This document shows positions 1 to 8,149 of a stretch of 64,000 nucleotides of DNA, piece by piece. Location: contig CAUFMG010000008.1 in assembly GCA_959026725.1 (NCBI GenBank), positions 29,836 through 93,835 of the forward strand. Reading direction: 5' to 3'. The notes beneath the pieces were generated by a model. That model had not been told where the DNA came from, did not search any database, and was given only the letters and a program-made list of their open reading frames with translations. A program made the translations under genes and the position numbers. The first letter of the stretch is position 1. Each line of letters begins with the position of its first letter. Origin of the DNA: an uncultured Collinsella sp. GTDB lineage: Bacteria > Actinomycetota > Coriobacteriia > Coriobacteriales > Coriobacteriaceae.

Positions 1-81
1 CGTTCGAAATTTCTCGCGGCTGTGGACCTTCTCTAGGAGCAAAATACCTGAAAGCACTTTATCGAAAGAAAGAAGGTTGCC

Positions 82-1164
82 ATGCGCACGATTGGAATGA
101 GTGATTATACCGTTGGCGAGGATTGCTTTACCGAGCTGCCCGCCGCACTGGCCGAGTACGGAGCGACCAAGGTCGCCATCATTGGCGGCAAGCGAGCCCT
201 GGCTGCGGCGCTGCCGGGAATCGAGGCGGCACTTGAAGGTACCGATGTCGAGGTCCTGGAGACGCGCGTCTATGGCACCAACAGTACGCGTGCCAATATC
301 GCCAAGGTCGTGAACTCCCCTGCCTGCCAGGAAGCCGACGCGCTCATCGCATGTGGCGGCGGCAAGGCACTCGACACCGTGAAGACCGCAGCCATCGAGC
401 TCAAGAAGATCGTCTTTACCGTACCGACGATTTGCTCCAACTGCTCGGCCGCGACCGCCATTGCCGTTGTCTACAATGACGATGGCTCGCTCGAGGGCTA
501 TTCGTACCCCAACCGACCGGCGCACATCTTCATCAACCCCAAGATCATCGCCGAGGCACCGGCAGAGTACTTCTGGGCCGGCGTGGGCGATGCCCTGTCT
601 AAGCAGCCCGAGGTCGAGTACGCCACGAGCGCCGGTAATTTGGAGCACACCGCCGGTCTTGGCCTGGCACTCGCCCACACCTGCTCCGAGCCGCTGTTTA
701 CCTATGGCGTCCAGGGTCTTGAGGACGTGCGCCAAGACCTGTCGACCGAGGCCGTAAAGCAGATCGCGCTCGACATCGTGGTCAACACGGGCTATGTCTC
801 GAACCTGACCAACCAAAACGATTACTACTACAACTCGAGCGTGGCGCACGCGTTCTACAATGCGACGTGCAGCATTGCGCGCGAGGGAACCTATCTGCAC
901 GGCGAGGTCGTGAGCTTGGGCGTGCTCGTCCTGTTTGCCTATACGGGCGATACCGAGAACCTTGTGCGCTACGCCGCCTTTAACAAGCAGATGGGCCTGC
1001 CCGTGACGCTTGAGCAGGTCGGGCTTTCCGAGGCCGACATCCCTGCCCTGTGCGAATACGCGCACGCCACCAACGAGTGGAAGCAGGGCAACCCTGAGCC
1101 CTTCACCGACGAAAAGTTCGCCGCCGCCATCAAGGCCGCCAACGCCTACGGCCACACCCTCTAG
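82..1164 (+). CDS. Iron-containing alcohol dehydrogenase, glycerol-dehydrogenase-like
   Basis: Probable NAD-dependent cytosolic oxidoreductase of the glycerol dehydrogenase branch of metal-dependent alcohol dehydrogenases, 360 aa, usual length for the family. An N-terminal nucleotide-binding half carries the GGGK motif at residues 92-95. The C-terminal helical half shows the three expected metal ligands: D170 in GVGDALSK, H256 in SVAHAFYN and H273 in YLHGE. The ATG is preceded by AAGAAGG at suitable spacing. It stands alone, the only plus-strand gene of the first 3.7 kb, with a strong hairpin terminator behind it. Substrate is not certain; glycerol, other polyols or a small aldehyde are all possible in this family. 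Confidence 0.85.
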   Translation: MRTIGMSDYTVGEDCFTELPAALAEYGATKVAIIGGKRALAAALPGIEAALEGTDVEVLETRVYGTNSTRANIAKVVNSPACQEADALIACGGGKALDTVKTAAIELKKIVFTVPTICSNCSAATAIAVVYNDDGSLEGYSYPNRPAHIFINPKIIAEAPAEYFWAGVGDALSKQPEVEYATSAGNLEHTAGLGLALAHTCSEPLFTYGVQGLEDVRQDLSTEAVKQIALDIVVNTGYVSNLTNQNDYYYNSSVAHAFYNATCSIAREGTYLHGEVVSLGVLVLFAYTGDTENLVRYAAFNKQMGLPVTLEQVGLSEADIPALCEYAHATNEWKQGNPEPFTDEKFAAAIKAANAYGHTL

Positions 1165-1175
1165 GCCAAGCCCAA

Positions 1176-1218
1176 AACCACCACAAAGGGGACAGGCACC
1201 TTTGTGGTGGTTTTTTTA
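1176..1218 (+). terminator. Rho-independent terminator after the dehydrogenase
   Basis: A 14-bp stem (aaccaccacaaagg / cctttgtggtggtt, arms 1176-1189 and 1199-1212) is followed by seven T. It lies between convergent genes and overlaps the stop of the DUF523 gene, so it may work for both. Confidence 0.85.
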
Positions 1219-1671
1219 TTGCTCAAGTATTTTGGGGTCGAACTCGCTAGCCGGAATGACGCGGTAGCCGTGACGCAGTAACAGATCGACAAAAACGCCG
1301 TTGCCCGCTGTGAGCGTACCGCTAAAGGTGCCGTCGTAGACGCGGCCCGCGCCGCACGAGGGACTACGGTCCTTCAGGATGCACGCGGCGATCTCTTCCG
1401 GCCCGCCCGCCTGCTCGCACATATCGAGCGCACGTTGAGCGCCCAAGCGGAATTCCCGGTCAACGGACACGCCCTCGCAGGTACGAACTTCGCCGTTCAC
1501 AATCTCGGACGGGTCGCGCGGCGTGGTCAGACCGCCAAAAACCTCGGGACATACGAGGAGTACCTCGGTCCCTGTGCGTTCGCACGCTTCGACCAACGCG
1601 CGGTGGTAGTTATCGAGCCCGTTATACTTGCAGCTCTCGCCCATCAAGCAGGCACTTACCACGATCTTCAT
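1216..1671 (-). CDS. DUF523 family protein
   Basis: Small cytosolic protein of about 151 aa matching the DUF523 family. It has an N-terminal VSACLMGESCKYNG, a central CPE, and a KDRSPSCG motif typical of the family; the conserved cysteines suggest a metal or redox role, but the function is unknown. I chose the ATG at 1671, which has GGGAGAG eight bases upstream. A TTG two codons earlier sits too close to that ribosome binding site. It lies downstream of ftsH but is separated from it by a terminator-like hairpin, so it probably has its own promoter or depends on read-through. Confidence 0.8.
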   Translation of the reverse strand: MKIVVSACLMGESCKYNGLDNYHRALVEACERTGTEVLLVCPEVFGGLTTPRDPSEIVNGEVRTCEGVSVDREFRLGAQRALDMCEQAGGPEEIAACILKDRSPSCGAGRVYDGTFSGTLTAGNGVFVDLLLRHGYRVIPASEFDPKILEQ

Positions 1672-1689
1672 ATACAACTCTCCCTACGC

Positions 1690-1726
1690 AAAACGCCCCA
1701 TTTGAGATGGACACTCAAATGGGGCG
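1690..1726 (-). terminator. Terminator after ftsH
   Basis: A perfect 13-bp stem (cgccccatttgag / ctcaaatggggcg, 1694-1706 and 1714-1726) with a 7-nt loop is followed on the minus strand by four T. Confidence 0.8.
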
Positions 1727-1747
1727 ATTGAGACTGCGCAACCAGTA

Positions 1748-3655
1748 TTACTGCTGCTTCGGCATCAGCGGATTCTCGCGCGTGAGGAGATTCATAAACT
1801 CCTCGCCCGTGATCGTCTCCTTCTTGTACAGATAACGAGCCAGCTCGTGGAGCTTGAACTTGTTCTCCTTCAGGATCTGCAGAGCGCGGTCGTGCGCGTC
1901 CTCGATCAGCTTGGCGACAATTGCGTCCACGCGCTCGGCCGTACCGGGGGCGCAGGTGAGCGACGTGTCCTGGTTGAGATACGCATTCTGCACGGTACCG
2001 AGCGCCATCATGCCAAACTCATCGGACATACCAAAGCGCGTCACCATGTTGCGGGCGAGCTTGGTGGCCTGCTCGATATCGTTGGCGGCGCCGGTCGTCA
2101 TCTCACCAAAGATGAGCTCCTCGGCGGCACGTCCGCCGCAGTAGACGGCGAGCTTGTCCAGGACCTCCTGGCGTGTGGTCAGGAAGCGCTCATCCTCCTC
2201 AACCTGCATGGTATAGCCCAGAGCGCCGCTCGTGCGCGGCACGATGGTAATCTTGGTGACCGGCGCAGACCCCTTCTGGCGGGCGGCAACGATAGCATGG
2301 CCGATCTCGTGGTAGGAAACGACCTGCTTCTCGTGGTCGGACAGCACCGTGGACTTACGCTGCTGTCCGGCGATAACGACCTCCACCGACTCCTCAAAAT
2401 CGTCCTGCGTGGCACGCTTGCGCCCCTCGCGGACGGCACGTAGGGCGCCCTCGTTGATGATGTTGGCCAGGTCGGCGCCCGAGGCGCCGGGCGTGGCGCG
2501 GGCAATCGCGGACAGGTCGATCGGCGGCTGCGTCTTCACGCTCTTCGCATGCAGCTCGAGGATGTTCTTGCGGCCGGTCAGGTCGGGCAGCTCAACGGGG
2601 ATGCGGCGGTCAAAACGGCCGGGGCGCAGCAAGGCCGGGTCAAGGCTGTCGGGACGGTTGGTGGCAGCGAGGACGACGATGCCCTTGTGGTTATCGAAGC
2701 CGTCCATCTCGGTCAGCAACTGGTTGAGCGTCTGCTCGCGCTCATCATTGCCGCTAAAGCCGCCGCCGTCACGCTTTTTGCCGATGGTATCGATCTCGTC
2801 GATAAACACGATACACGGGGCCTTTTCCTTGGCCTGCTTAAACAGGTCGCGAACCTTGGCGGCGCCGCGGCCGACAAACATCTCGACGAACTCAGAGCCC
2901 GAAATGCTAAAGAACGGCACGCCCGCCTCGCCGGCCACAGCCTTGGCGAGTAGGGTCTTACCGGTACCCGGAGGGCCAACAAGGAGAGCACCGCGCGGCA
3001 GCTTGGCGCCAATTTCCTCGTAGCGCTGCGGCTTCTCCAGAAAGTCGACGACCTCCTTGAGGGATTCCTTGGCCTCTTCCTGGCCAGCGACATCCTTAAA
3101 GGTCACGCCCACGTCCTTGGAGGCGATCACGCGAGCACCGGACTTGCCCAGTCCGCCGCCGCCAAAACCGCCGCCACCAAAGTTCATCGACGGGCCGTCA
3201 TCGCCCATAGCCTTCTTCATGCGGCGGTTGAGCCACCAGCCGATGAGGAAGAAAATCGCCATGGGAAGGATGAGTGTGAGCAGGTAGTAGGTCATCAGAC
3301 CCGAGTTTTTATCTGGAACGACGGACTCCAGGGACGCACCGGATTCAAGCACGCGATCGGTAAAGCCCGCATCATTCGGCACACCGGTCGTCTTGTAAGC
3401 GATGTTCTCGTCCTCGCCCTTTTTGGTGTAATAAATCGAGTAATCGTCCGTGTTGTACTCAACCTTGTCAACGCTCTTCTTATCGAGCGCTTTGACAAAC
3501 GTCGAATAATCGGTCTTCGTAATCTGCTGCGTGTGACCGATGTTGGGGAACAGAACGGTCGAGAGCACGAGGTAGACGACGAAGGCGATGAGCACGTAGA
3601 GGATCATATTCCGTCTACGTTTGTTGTCATCCATCTCCATCTGCTTGAACTCCAT
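1748..3655 (-). CDS. ftsH: ATP-dependent zinc metalloprotease FtsH
   Basis: Membrane-anchored AAA+ protease that degrades misfolded and regulatory membrane and cytosolic proteins. The 635-aa protein has a TM near residues 17-35, an extracytoplasmic loop and a second TM near 122-141. A Gly-rich linker follows at about 160-170, then Walker A GPPGTGKT (227-234), Walker B IVFIDEID, the second region of homology, and the zinc motif HEIGH in the protease domain. The first ATG has no good ribosome site. The sixth codon (ATG at 3640) has GGAG nine bases upstream and may be the true start. The tilS-hpt neighbours common elsewhere are absent; upstream is only a broken cobO-like gene. Confidence 0.95.
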   Translation of the reverse strand: MEFKQMEMDDNKRRRNMILYVLIAFVVYLVLSTVLFPNIGHTQQITKTDYSTFVKALDKKSVDKVEYNTDDYSIYYTKKGEDENIAYKTTGVPNDAGFTDRVLESGASLESVVPDKNSGLMTYYLLTLILPMAIFFLIGWWLNRRMKKAMGDDGPSMNFGGGGFGGGGLGKSGARVIASKDVGVTFKDVAGQEEAKESLKEVVDFLEKPQRYEEIGAKLPRGALLVGPPGTGKTLLAKAVAGEAGVPFFSISGSEFVEMFVGRGAAKVRDLFKQAKEKAPCIVFIDEIDTIGKKRDGGGFSGNDEREQTLNQLLTEMDGFDNHKGIVVLAATNRPDSLDPALLRPGRFDRRIPVELPDLTGRKNILELHAKSVKTQPPIDLSAIARATPGASGADLANIINEGALRAVREGRKRATQDDFEESVEVVIAGQQRKSTVLSDHEKQVVSYHEIGHAIVAARQKGSAPVTKITIVPRTSGALGYTMQVEEDERFLTTRQEVLDKLAVYCGGRAAEELIFGEMTTGAANDIEQATKLARNMVTRFGMSDEFGMMALGTVQNAYLNQDTSLTCAPGTAERVDAIVAKLIEDAHDRALQILKENKFKLHELARYLYKKETITGEEFMNLLTRENPLMPKQQ

Positions 3656-3732
3656 CTACTGGGGTTGATAATGCTTTCTAGAATACCCAACCCAGACGGC
3701 GATAAACCGACGCCGGGCACGAAAGGACAGAG

Positions 3733-3979
3733 ATGGCATCACTGGAAGTCGGCAAGGTTCAAATCTATACGGGCGACGGCAAGGGCAAGACGAAGGCTGC
3801 TTTGGGGCGCGAGAGAATGTCGAGGAACTGATTGCGATAAAGCCCGCCACCACGGAGCTCGTGCTAACCGGCCGCGGCCTGCTGCCCTCGCAGACCTCGC
3901 GGACCTGGTCACCGAAATGCGACCCGTCAAACACTACTTCGACGAAGGCCTCCTAGCCCGTCAGGGCATCGAATACTAA
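3733..3979 (+). pseudogene. Degraded cob(I)alamin adenosyltransferase (CobO/BtuR type)
   Basis: Remnant of a corrinoid adenosyltransferase. It opens with a ribosome site (AAAGGACAGAG), an ATG and the P-loop region VQIYTGDGKGKTKAALG typical of the CobO N-terminus, then hits a stop after about 33 codons. The sequence jumps frame to ENVEELIAIKPATTELVLTGRG, then a second frame change leads to DLVTEMRPVKHYFDEGLLARQGIEY and a stop, matching the CobO C-terminus. Roughly 250 bp can be aligned while the intact gene is over 500 bp, so the middle is deleted and at least one frameshift is present. The family's role in adenosylcobalamin formation is established; loss of function here is inferred from the lesions. 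Confidence 0.85.
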
Positions 3980-4016
3980 TTGATTCGTTTTCCGCCAACA
4001 CCTACAGCTCATAAGG

Positions 4017-4085
4017 AAGTTGCGGTGGAATAGTACTTGTTTGACGGTCCGCAAGGGCTTTTCAGGAACTATTTCACCGCAACTT
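4017..4085. repeat. Inverted-repeat element, copy 1
   Basis: Arms aagttgcggtggaatag (4017-4033) and ctatttcaccgcaactt (4069-4085) are complementary with one mismatch around a 35-nt centre. The same arm sequence recurs at 41314-41384, so this is a dispersed element and not a gene-specific terminator. Confidence 0.75.
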
Positions 4086-4108
4086 ATCAGGGGTATCCGA
4101 CGGATGAG

Positions 4109-5458
4109 CTAGGCGGTGGCGCGGCCTAGCCAGTTGCCGCTGTGGTGGTAGATGGTGAACATCGTGGCCGTAATGAGCCAGGTTACGGGGTAGACCAGCA
4201 GTAGATGCTCAAGCGACGGATCGAAGGGCATGATCGCAAACACCCAGATCACCCTCAAGACAACGGTGCCAAAGATGGTGAGCATCATAGGCTGCAAACT
4301 CACGCCGGCGCCGCGAATGGAGCCCGATGCGTTCTCGATAATCGAGAAAATCGCGTAGAACGGCGCGATGAAATGAAGAATCGTCGTGGTGTACGCCGAA
4401 ATCGAAGCATCGTCGACAAACAAACGCGACAGCGGGCCCGAGAACACCAGCAGCACGGCAGACAGGCCACCAATGAGCATAAACGACAGCACGAGCGACG
4501 TATGGTAGCCCTTGCGCATGCGCTCGTAGTTGCGCGCGCCAAAGTTCTGCGCCGAGAACGTAGTGATCGATACGCCGAGCGCCTCGGTCACCATCCAGAT
4601 AATGCCATCCAGGCGCCCAGATAGACCCCAAGCAGTCGTGACATCGGCGCCAAACGAATTAACCGACACCTGGATCAGCACGTTCGAGATCGAATAGGCA
4701 GCCGATTGAAAACCGAGTGGCAGACCACACGAGATCATACTCTTGCAAATACCGCGATCGATACCGAGCTTAGACAGCGAAAGACGCCATGCACCCGGAG
4801 CGCGCATCATGCGCAACACGATCATCGTTGCATTGGAGCAAATGGTCAGCGCCACTGCGATGCCGCAGCCCAGCGCCTCCATATGCAACACAGCGACAAA
4901 GATGATATCCAGCACCACGTTAACAAGGCAGCCAGAGGCAATGATCACGGCGGGCCCGCGCGTGTCGCCCACGGCACGCAGCAGTGCGGTTCCCATATTC
5001 AGCAGCAGCGCCGCAACCATCGCGGCAAAATAACAGCGAGCATAGGCCACACCCTCGTCCAATAGTTCATGCGGTGTGTTCATAAGCACCAGCATGGGCT
5101 CAACGAACACTATGCCAAGAATCGAGAAAGCGATACCGCCCACCAGCGCGAGCGTCATGGCTGTATGGACCGAACGACTCAGTCGCTCATCATCGTGCTG
5201 GCCAAAATACTGACCGGTAATGACCGCGCAGCCGGCGCCGACGCCAACGCAAAAGCCAATGCAGAGCTCGGTGAGCACCATCGTGGCTTGAATGCCACCC
5301 AGCGCGAGCTTGCCGCCAAACTGGCCAACGATATACGTACCGATAAGCGTGTAGGCCTGCTGAAAAAACGAACTAAAAAAGATGGGAACGCACAGCGACA
5401 GCAGCTGTTGCCAAATGACACCCTGCGTTACATCGATAGCCGTAGATTTCTTAGCCAC
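4109..5458 (-). CDS. MATE family multidrug/toxin efflux transporter
   Basis: Inner-membrane antiporter of the MATE/DinF superfamily, about 449 aa with around twelve hydrophobic segments arranged as two related halves. The N-terminus VAKKSTAIDVTQGVIWQQLL matches the usual MATE opening (charged tail, then TQG.IW..L). I chose the GTG at 5458 because GGGGAGG lies just upstream. An ATG eleven codons earlier (5491) lacks a ribosome site and gives an atypical leader. The substrate cannot be read from the sequence. It is transcribed away from the cobO remnant and has no evident operon partner. Confidence 0.88.
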   Translation of the reverse strand: MAKKSTAIDVTQGVIWQQLLSLCVPIFFSSFFQQAYTLIGTYIVGQFGGKLALGGIQATMVLTELCIGFCVGVGAGCAVITGQYFGQHDDERLSRSVHTAMTLALVGGIAFSILGIVFVEPMLVLMNTPHELLDEGVAYARCYFAAMVAALLLNMGTALLRAVGDTRGPAVIIASGCLVNVVLDIIFVAVLHMEALGCGIAVALTICSNATMIVLRMMRAPGAWRLSLSKLGIDRGICKSMISCGLPLGFQSAAYSISNVLIQVSVNSFGADVTTAWGLSGRLDGIIWMVTEALGVSITTFSAQNFGARNYERMRKGYHTSLVLSFMLIGGLSAVLLVFSGPLSRLFVDDASISAYTTTILHFIAPFYAIFSIIENASGSIRGAGVSLQPMMLTIFGTVVLRVIWVFAIMPFDPSLEHLLLVYPVTWLITATMFTIYHHSGNWLGRATA

Positions 5459-5582
5459 ACGCCCTCCCCGCCAGCATACGTCAAACAACATAACGGCAAT
5501 TTAAGACCAAAGCCAATACTAGCTTAGCACCGACTGGCGGCGACCGAAACACCCCGAATTAGAGCGCGGTGCGGAAAACTGC

Positions 5583-6497
5583 CTAGTGATACAAACCCGG
5601 CTGGTAGTGATACTCATTGCTCACGTGCGGGCACAGCTGCCAAAAGGCGACGGCGCTCGCCGCGGCCACGTTAAGCGAATCGACCCCGTGCGCCATCGGA
5701 ATGCGCACCGCGTGGTCACAGCCGGCAATGGTCTTGGCGCCCAAGCCGGCACCCTCGGTACCCATAAAGATTGCCAAGCGGTCAATCTCCTGCAGCACGG
5801 GATCGTCCAGCGATACGGAATCGTCCGTCAACGCCATAGCGGCACACGAAAAACCGGCATCGTGCAGTACCGCCAGGCCATCATGCGGCCACACACGAGC
5901 CTCGCTGCCAATGCGCGTCCACGGCACCTGAAACACGGTGCCCATGCTCACGCGGGCCGAGCGACGGTACAGCGGGTCGCAGCACGTCGGGCTGACCAAA
6001 ATACCGTCAACGTTCAATGCGGCAGCCGAGCGGAAAATCGCGCCAACATTGGTGTGATCGACAATACCCTCAAGCACGCACACGCGCACCGGACGATCCC
6101 CCGCCGCCTCGACGACGCCGCCCAAGAACTCATCAACCGGAATCTGACGCGGGCGACGGAACGCCGCCAGCGCGCCGCGCGTCACGTTAAAGCCCGTCAA
6201 CTGCTCCATGAGCTCCATGGAGGCCACGAACACGGGAACCGGACCCGCTCCCTCGCGCACGACAAGCTGGTCAAACAGCGGCATCATCTGGTCGAGCCAG
6301 CGCTCGCCCAAAAGAAAGCTCACCGGCTCATATCCGGCGCGCACGGCACGCTCGATGACCTTGGCGCTCTCCGCAATAAAAATGCCCTTCTGCGGCTCCA
6401 GCACGCAGCGAAGCTCACGCTCGGTCAGTCGCACGTAAGCATCGAGCCGCTCGTCCTCGAGCGAATCAATTCGCAGAACCTCAACGGCATCAGTCAT
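5583..6497 (-). CDS. SpoU/TrmH family RNA 2'-O-methyltransferase
   Basis: SAM-dependent RNA ribose methyltransferase with an N-terminal substrate-binding region and a C-terminal SPOUT knot domain. The three SpoU motifs are visible: DHTNVGAIFRSAAAL, LAIFMGTEGAGL, and IPMAHGVDSLNVAAASAVAFW in the last quarter. The ATG at 6497 begins MTDAVEVLRID; an upstream ATG at 6530 adds a Cys-rich 11-residue leader with little support. The family modifies rRNA or tRNA; which residue this member targets is not determined. It precedes no obvious partner; folA-thyA lie upstream in the same direction. Confidence 0.85.
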   Translation of the reverse strand: MTDAVEVLRIDSLEDERLDAYVRLTERELRCVLEPQKGIFIAESAKVIERAVRAGYEPVSFLLGERWLDQMMPLFDQLVVREGAGPVPVFVASMELMEQLTGFNVTRGALAAFRRPRQIPVDEFLGGVVEAAGDRPVRVCVLEGIVDHTNVGAIFRSAAALNVDGILVSPTCCDPLYRRSARVSMGTVFQVPWTRIGSEARVWPHDGLAVLHDAGFSCAAMALTDDSVSLDDPVLQEIDRLAIFMGTEGAGLGAKTIAGCDHAVRIPMAHGVDSLNVAAASAVAFWQLCPHVSNEYHYQPGLYH

Positions 6498-6606
6498 AGC
6501 AGCCAGCCCGCACCCTTCTTTACAGCACATCTATACCAAACGAGGCGACGCTAAGCGCCGCCCCATGCATTCAATCAACCCGATGATACCGTTCACGCCA
6601 GACGAT

Positions 6607-7125
6607 TTACGCCTCAACGCGATGATACGTCACGAACTCATAATCGACGCCCTCGTCACCCTCACCGGCGGCAATCGTCGCGACCCCGCTACGCTGCGCA
6701 ATCTCCCACGCGGGATCGGCGTCCAAGTCGGGAAAGTACGTGTCCACGGGATGGACGCAGTGGTTATGAGTGACCTCGGCCTCGACGCAATACGGCAAAA
6801 AATGCCGATAGACATCGCCGCCACCGATCACCCAGGCAACGGGCTCATCGGCAACCGCGGCGAGCGCCTCGTCGATACTATGCACCACGTCGACGCCCTC
6901 GGGGGCAAAGCTCTCGTCGCGCGTAAGCACGATATTGCGGCGGTTCTTGAGAGGACGCCCGCCGGGAAAACTCAGCAGCGTCTTGCGTCCCATGATAACC
7001 GGGCAGCCCTTGGTGCAGGCCACAAAATGGCGCATATCGGCGCGATTGGACACCACCATGTCGCCCTCGCACCCAATGCCCCAATCGTCACACACGGCGA
7101 CGATAGCAGATAGCTTACACGTCAT
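6607..7125 (-). CDS. folA: Dihydrofolate reductase
   Basis: NADPH-dependent reduction of dihydrofolate to tetrahydrofolate, recycling the product of ThyA. The 172-aa protein has the family landmarks: LSAIVAVCDDWGIG at the start, MGRKTLLSFPGGRPL for cofactor binding, and VIGGGDVYRHFLP. The ATG at 7125 has AGGTGG five bases upstream; GTG codons further up are too close to it. It starts ten bases after the thyA stop codon, so the two genes form a thyA-folA operon, a coupling that matches their shared folate cycle. Confidence 0.95.
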   Translation of the reverse strand: MTCKLSAIVAVCDDWGIGCEGDMVVSNRADMRHFVACTKGCPVIMGRKTLLSFPGGRPLKNRRNIVLTRDESFAPEGVDVVHSIDEALAAVADEPVAWVIGGGDVYRHFLPYCVEAEVTHNHCVHPVDTYFPDLDADPAWEIAQRSGVATIAAGEGDEGVDYEFVTYHRVEA

Positions 7126-7134
7126 GAGCACCAC

Positions 7135-7983
7135 CTACACCGCAATGGGAATGTTCTTGACCTGCGGGCCGTGCTCATAGCCCTCGACGATCAGGTCATC
7201 GGTCGTAAACGCATAGAAGTCATGCACATCGGGGTTGAGCGTTACCTTGGGTGCCGCAAACTGCGGACGCTCGATAAGCTCGCGGACGATATCGACATGA
7301 CGATCATAGATATGGGCGTCGGCGATCACGTGCAGCAGCTCACCGGGAATCATATCGACCGACTGCGCGACCATCATCAGCAAAATGGCGTACTGGCACA
7401 CGTTCCAGTTGTTCGCGGCCAAAATGTCCTGGCTGCGCTGGTTGAGAATCATGTTGAGCGTCGGCTTGTCGTCCTGAGGACGCTGCGTCACGTTATAGGT
7501 CACGCTATAGGCGCACGGATAAAGGTGCATCTCGGACAGATCGCTAAACACGTACGTATTGGTCATAATGCGGCGACTATACGGCGTGTGCTTAAGGTCG
7601 TACAGCACACGGTCCATCTGGTCGAAGTCGCCCTCGGCGTAATGGCTCTTCTGACCAATCTGATAGCCGTAGGCTTTACCGATGGAACCGGTCTCATCGG
7701 CCCACTCATCCCAGATATGGCTGTTGAGATCATGCACGTTATTGGACTTCTTTTGATAGATCCACAGAATCTCGTCCATGGCAGACTTAAGCGCCGTACG
7801 ACGCAGGGTGAGCGCGGGGAACTCCTCGCGCAGATCATAGCGCGCCGTGACACCAAAGTTTTTAATGGTATAGGCAGGGGTGCCGTCCTCCCACACCGGA
7901 CGGACCTTTTGGCCCTCGGTGGTGGTGCCATGATCCAAGATATCGCGGCACATGGTTACAAACTGCTGATCAGCTTTGCTCAT
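7135..7983 (-). CDS. thyA: Thymidylate synthase
   Basis: Methylates dUMP to dTMP using methylene-tetrahydrofolate. The 282-aa protein carries the nucleophilic cysteine in LYPCAYSV, the NQRSQD phosphate-binding stretch, and HIYDRHVD near the C-terminus. The start at 7983 has an excellent AGGAGGGT five bases upstream. A longer open frame running to 8298 has no ribosome site and crosses the divergent control region, so I rejected it. It is first gene of the thyA-folA operon, divergent from the DUF134-NifX gene. Confidence 0.95.
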   Translation of the reverse strand: MSKADQQFVTMCRDILDHGTTTEGQKVRPVWEDGTPAYTIKNFGVTARYDLREEFPALTLRRTALKSAMDEILWIYQKKSNNVHDLNSHIWDEWADETGSIGKAYGYQIGQKSHYAEGDFDQMDRVLYDLKHTPYSRRIMTNTYVFSDLSEMHLYPCAYSVTYNVTQRPQDDKPTLNMILNQRSQDILAANNWNVCQYAILLMMVAQSVDMIPGELLHVIADAHIYDRHVDIVRELIERPQFAAPKVTLNPDVHDFYAFTTDDLIVEGYEHGPQVKNIPIAV

Positions 7984-8068
7984 TGACCCTCCTGTCAGTC
8001 GCCTATAAGCGAGATTTATTGTAGCCCAGGCGCACGCGGCCCCACAGCCCAAACATAAGCCCTCATTT

Positions 8069-8135
8069 TCTGACATATGCCAGAAATTCCTTGCGCAAAT
8101 CCGCACGTTCGCTATTCTATTGTTGACATATGTCA
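8069..8135. promoter_or_regulatory. Divergent control region with two palindromic operator candidates
   Basis: Between thyA and the DUF134 gene lie tgacatatgcca (8071-8082, within tctgacatatgccaga) and the perfect palindrome tgacatatgtca (8124-8135). A plausible plus-strand promoter lies between them (ttgcgc at 8091, tattct at 8113). The second palindrome falls just downstream of that -10. Two copies of the same palindrome beside a gene for a HTH protein suggest autoregulation; this is inferred. Confidence 0.6.
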
Positions 8136-8149
8136 GATTTGGAGTGTGC

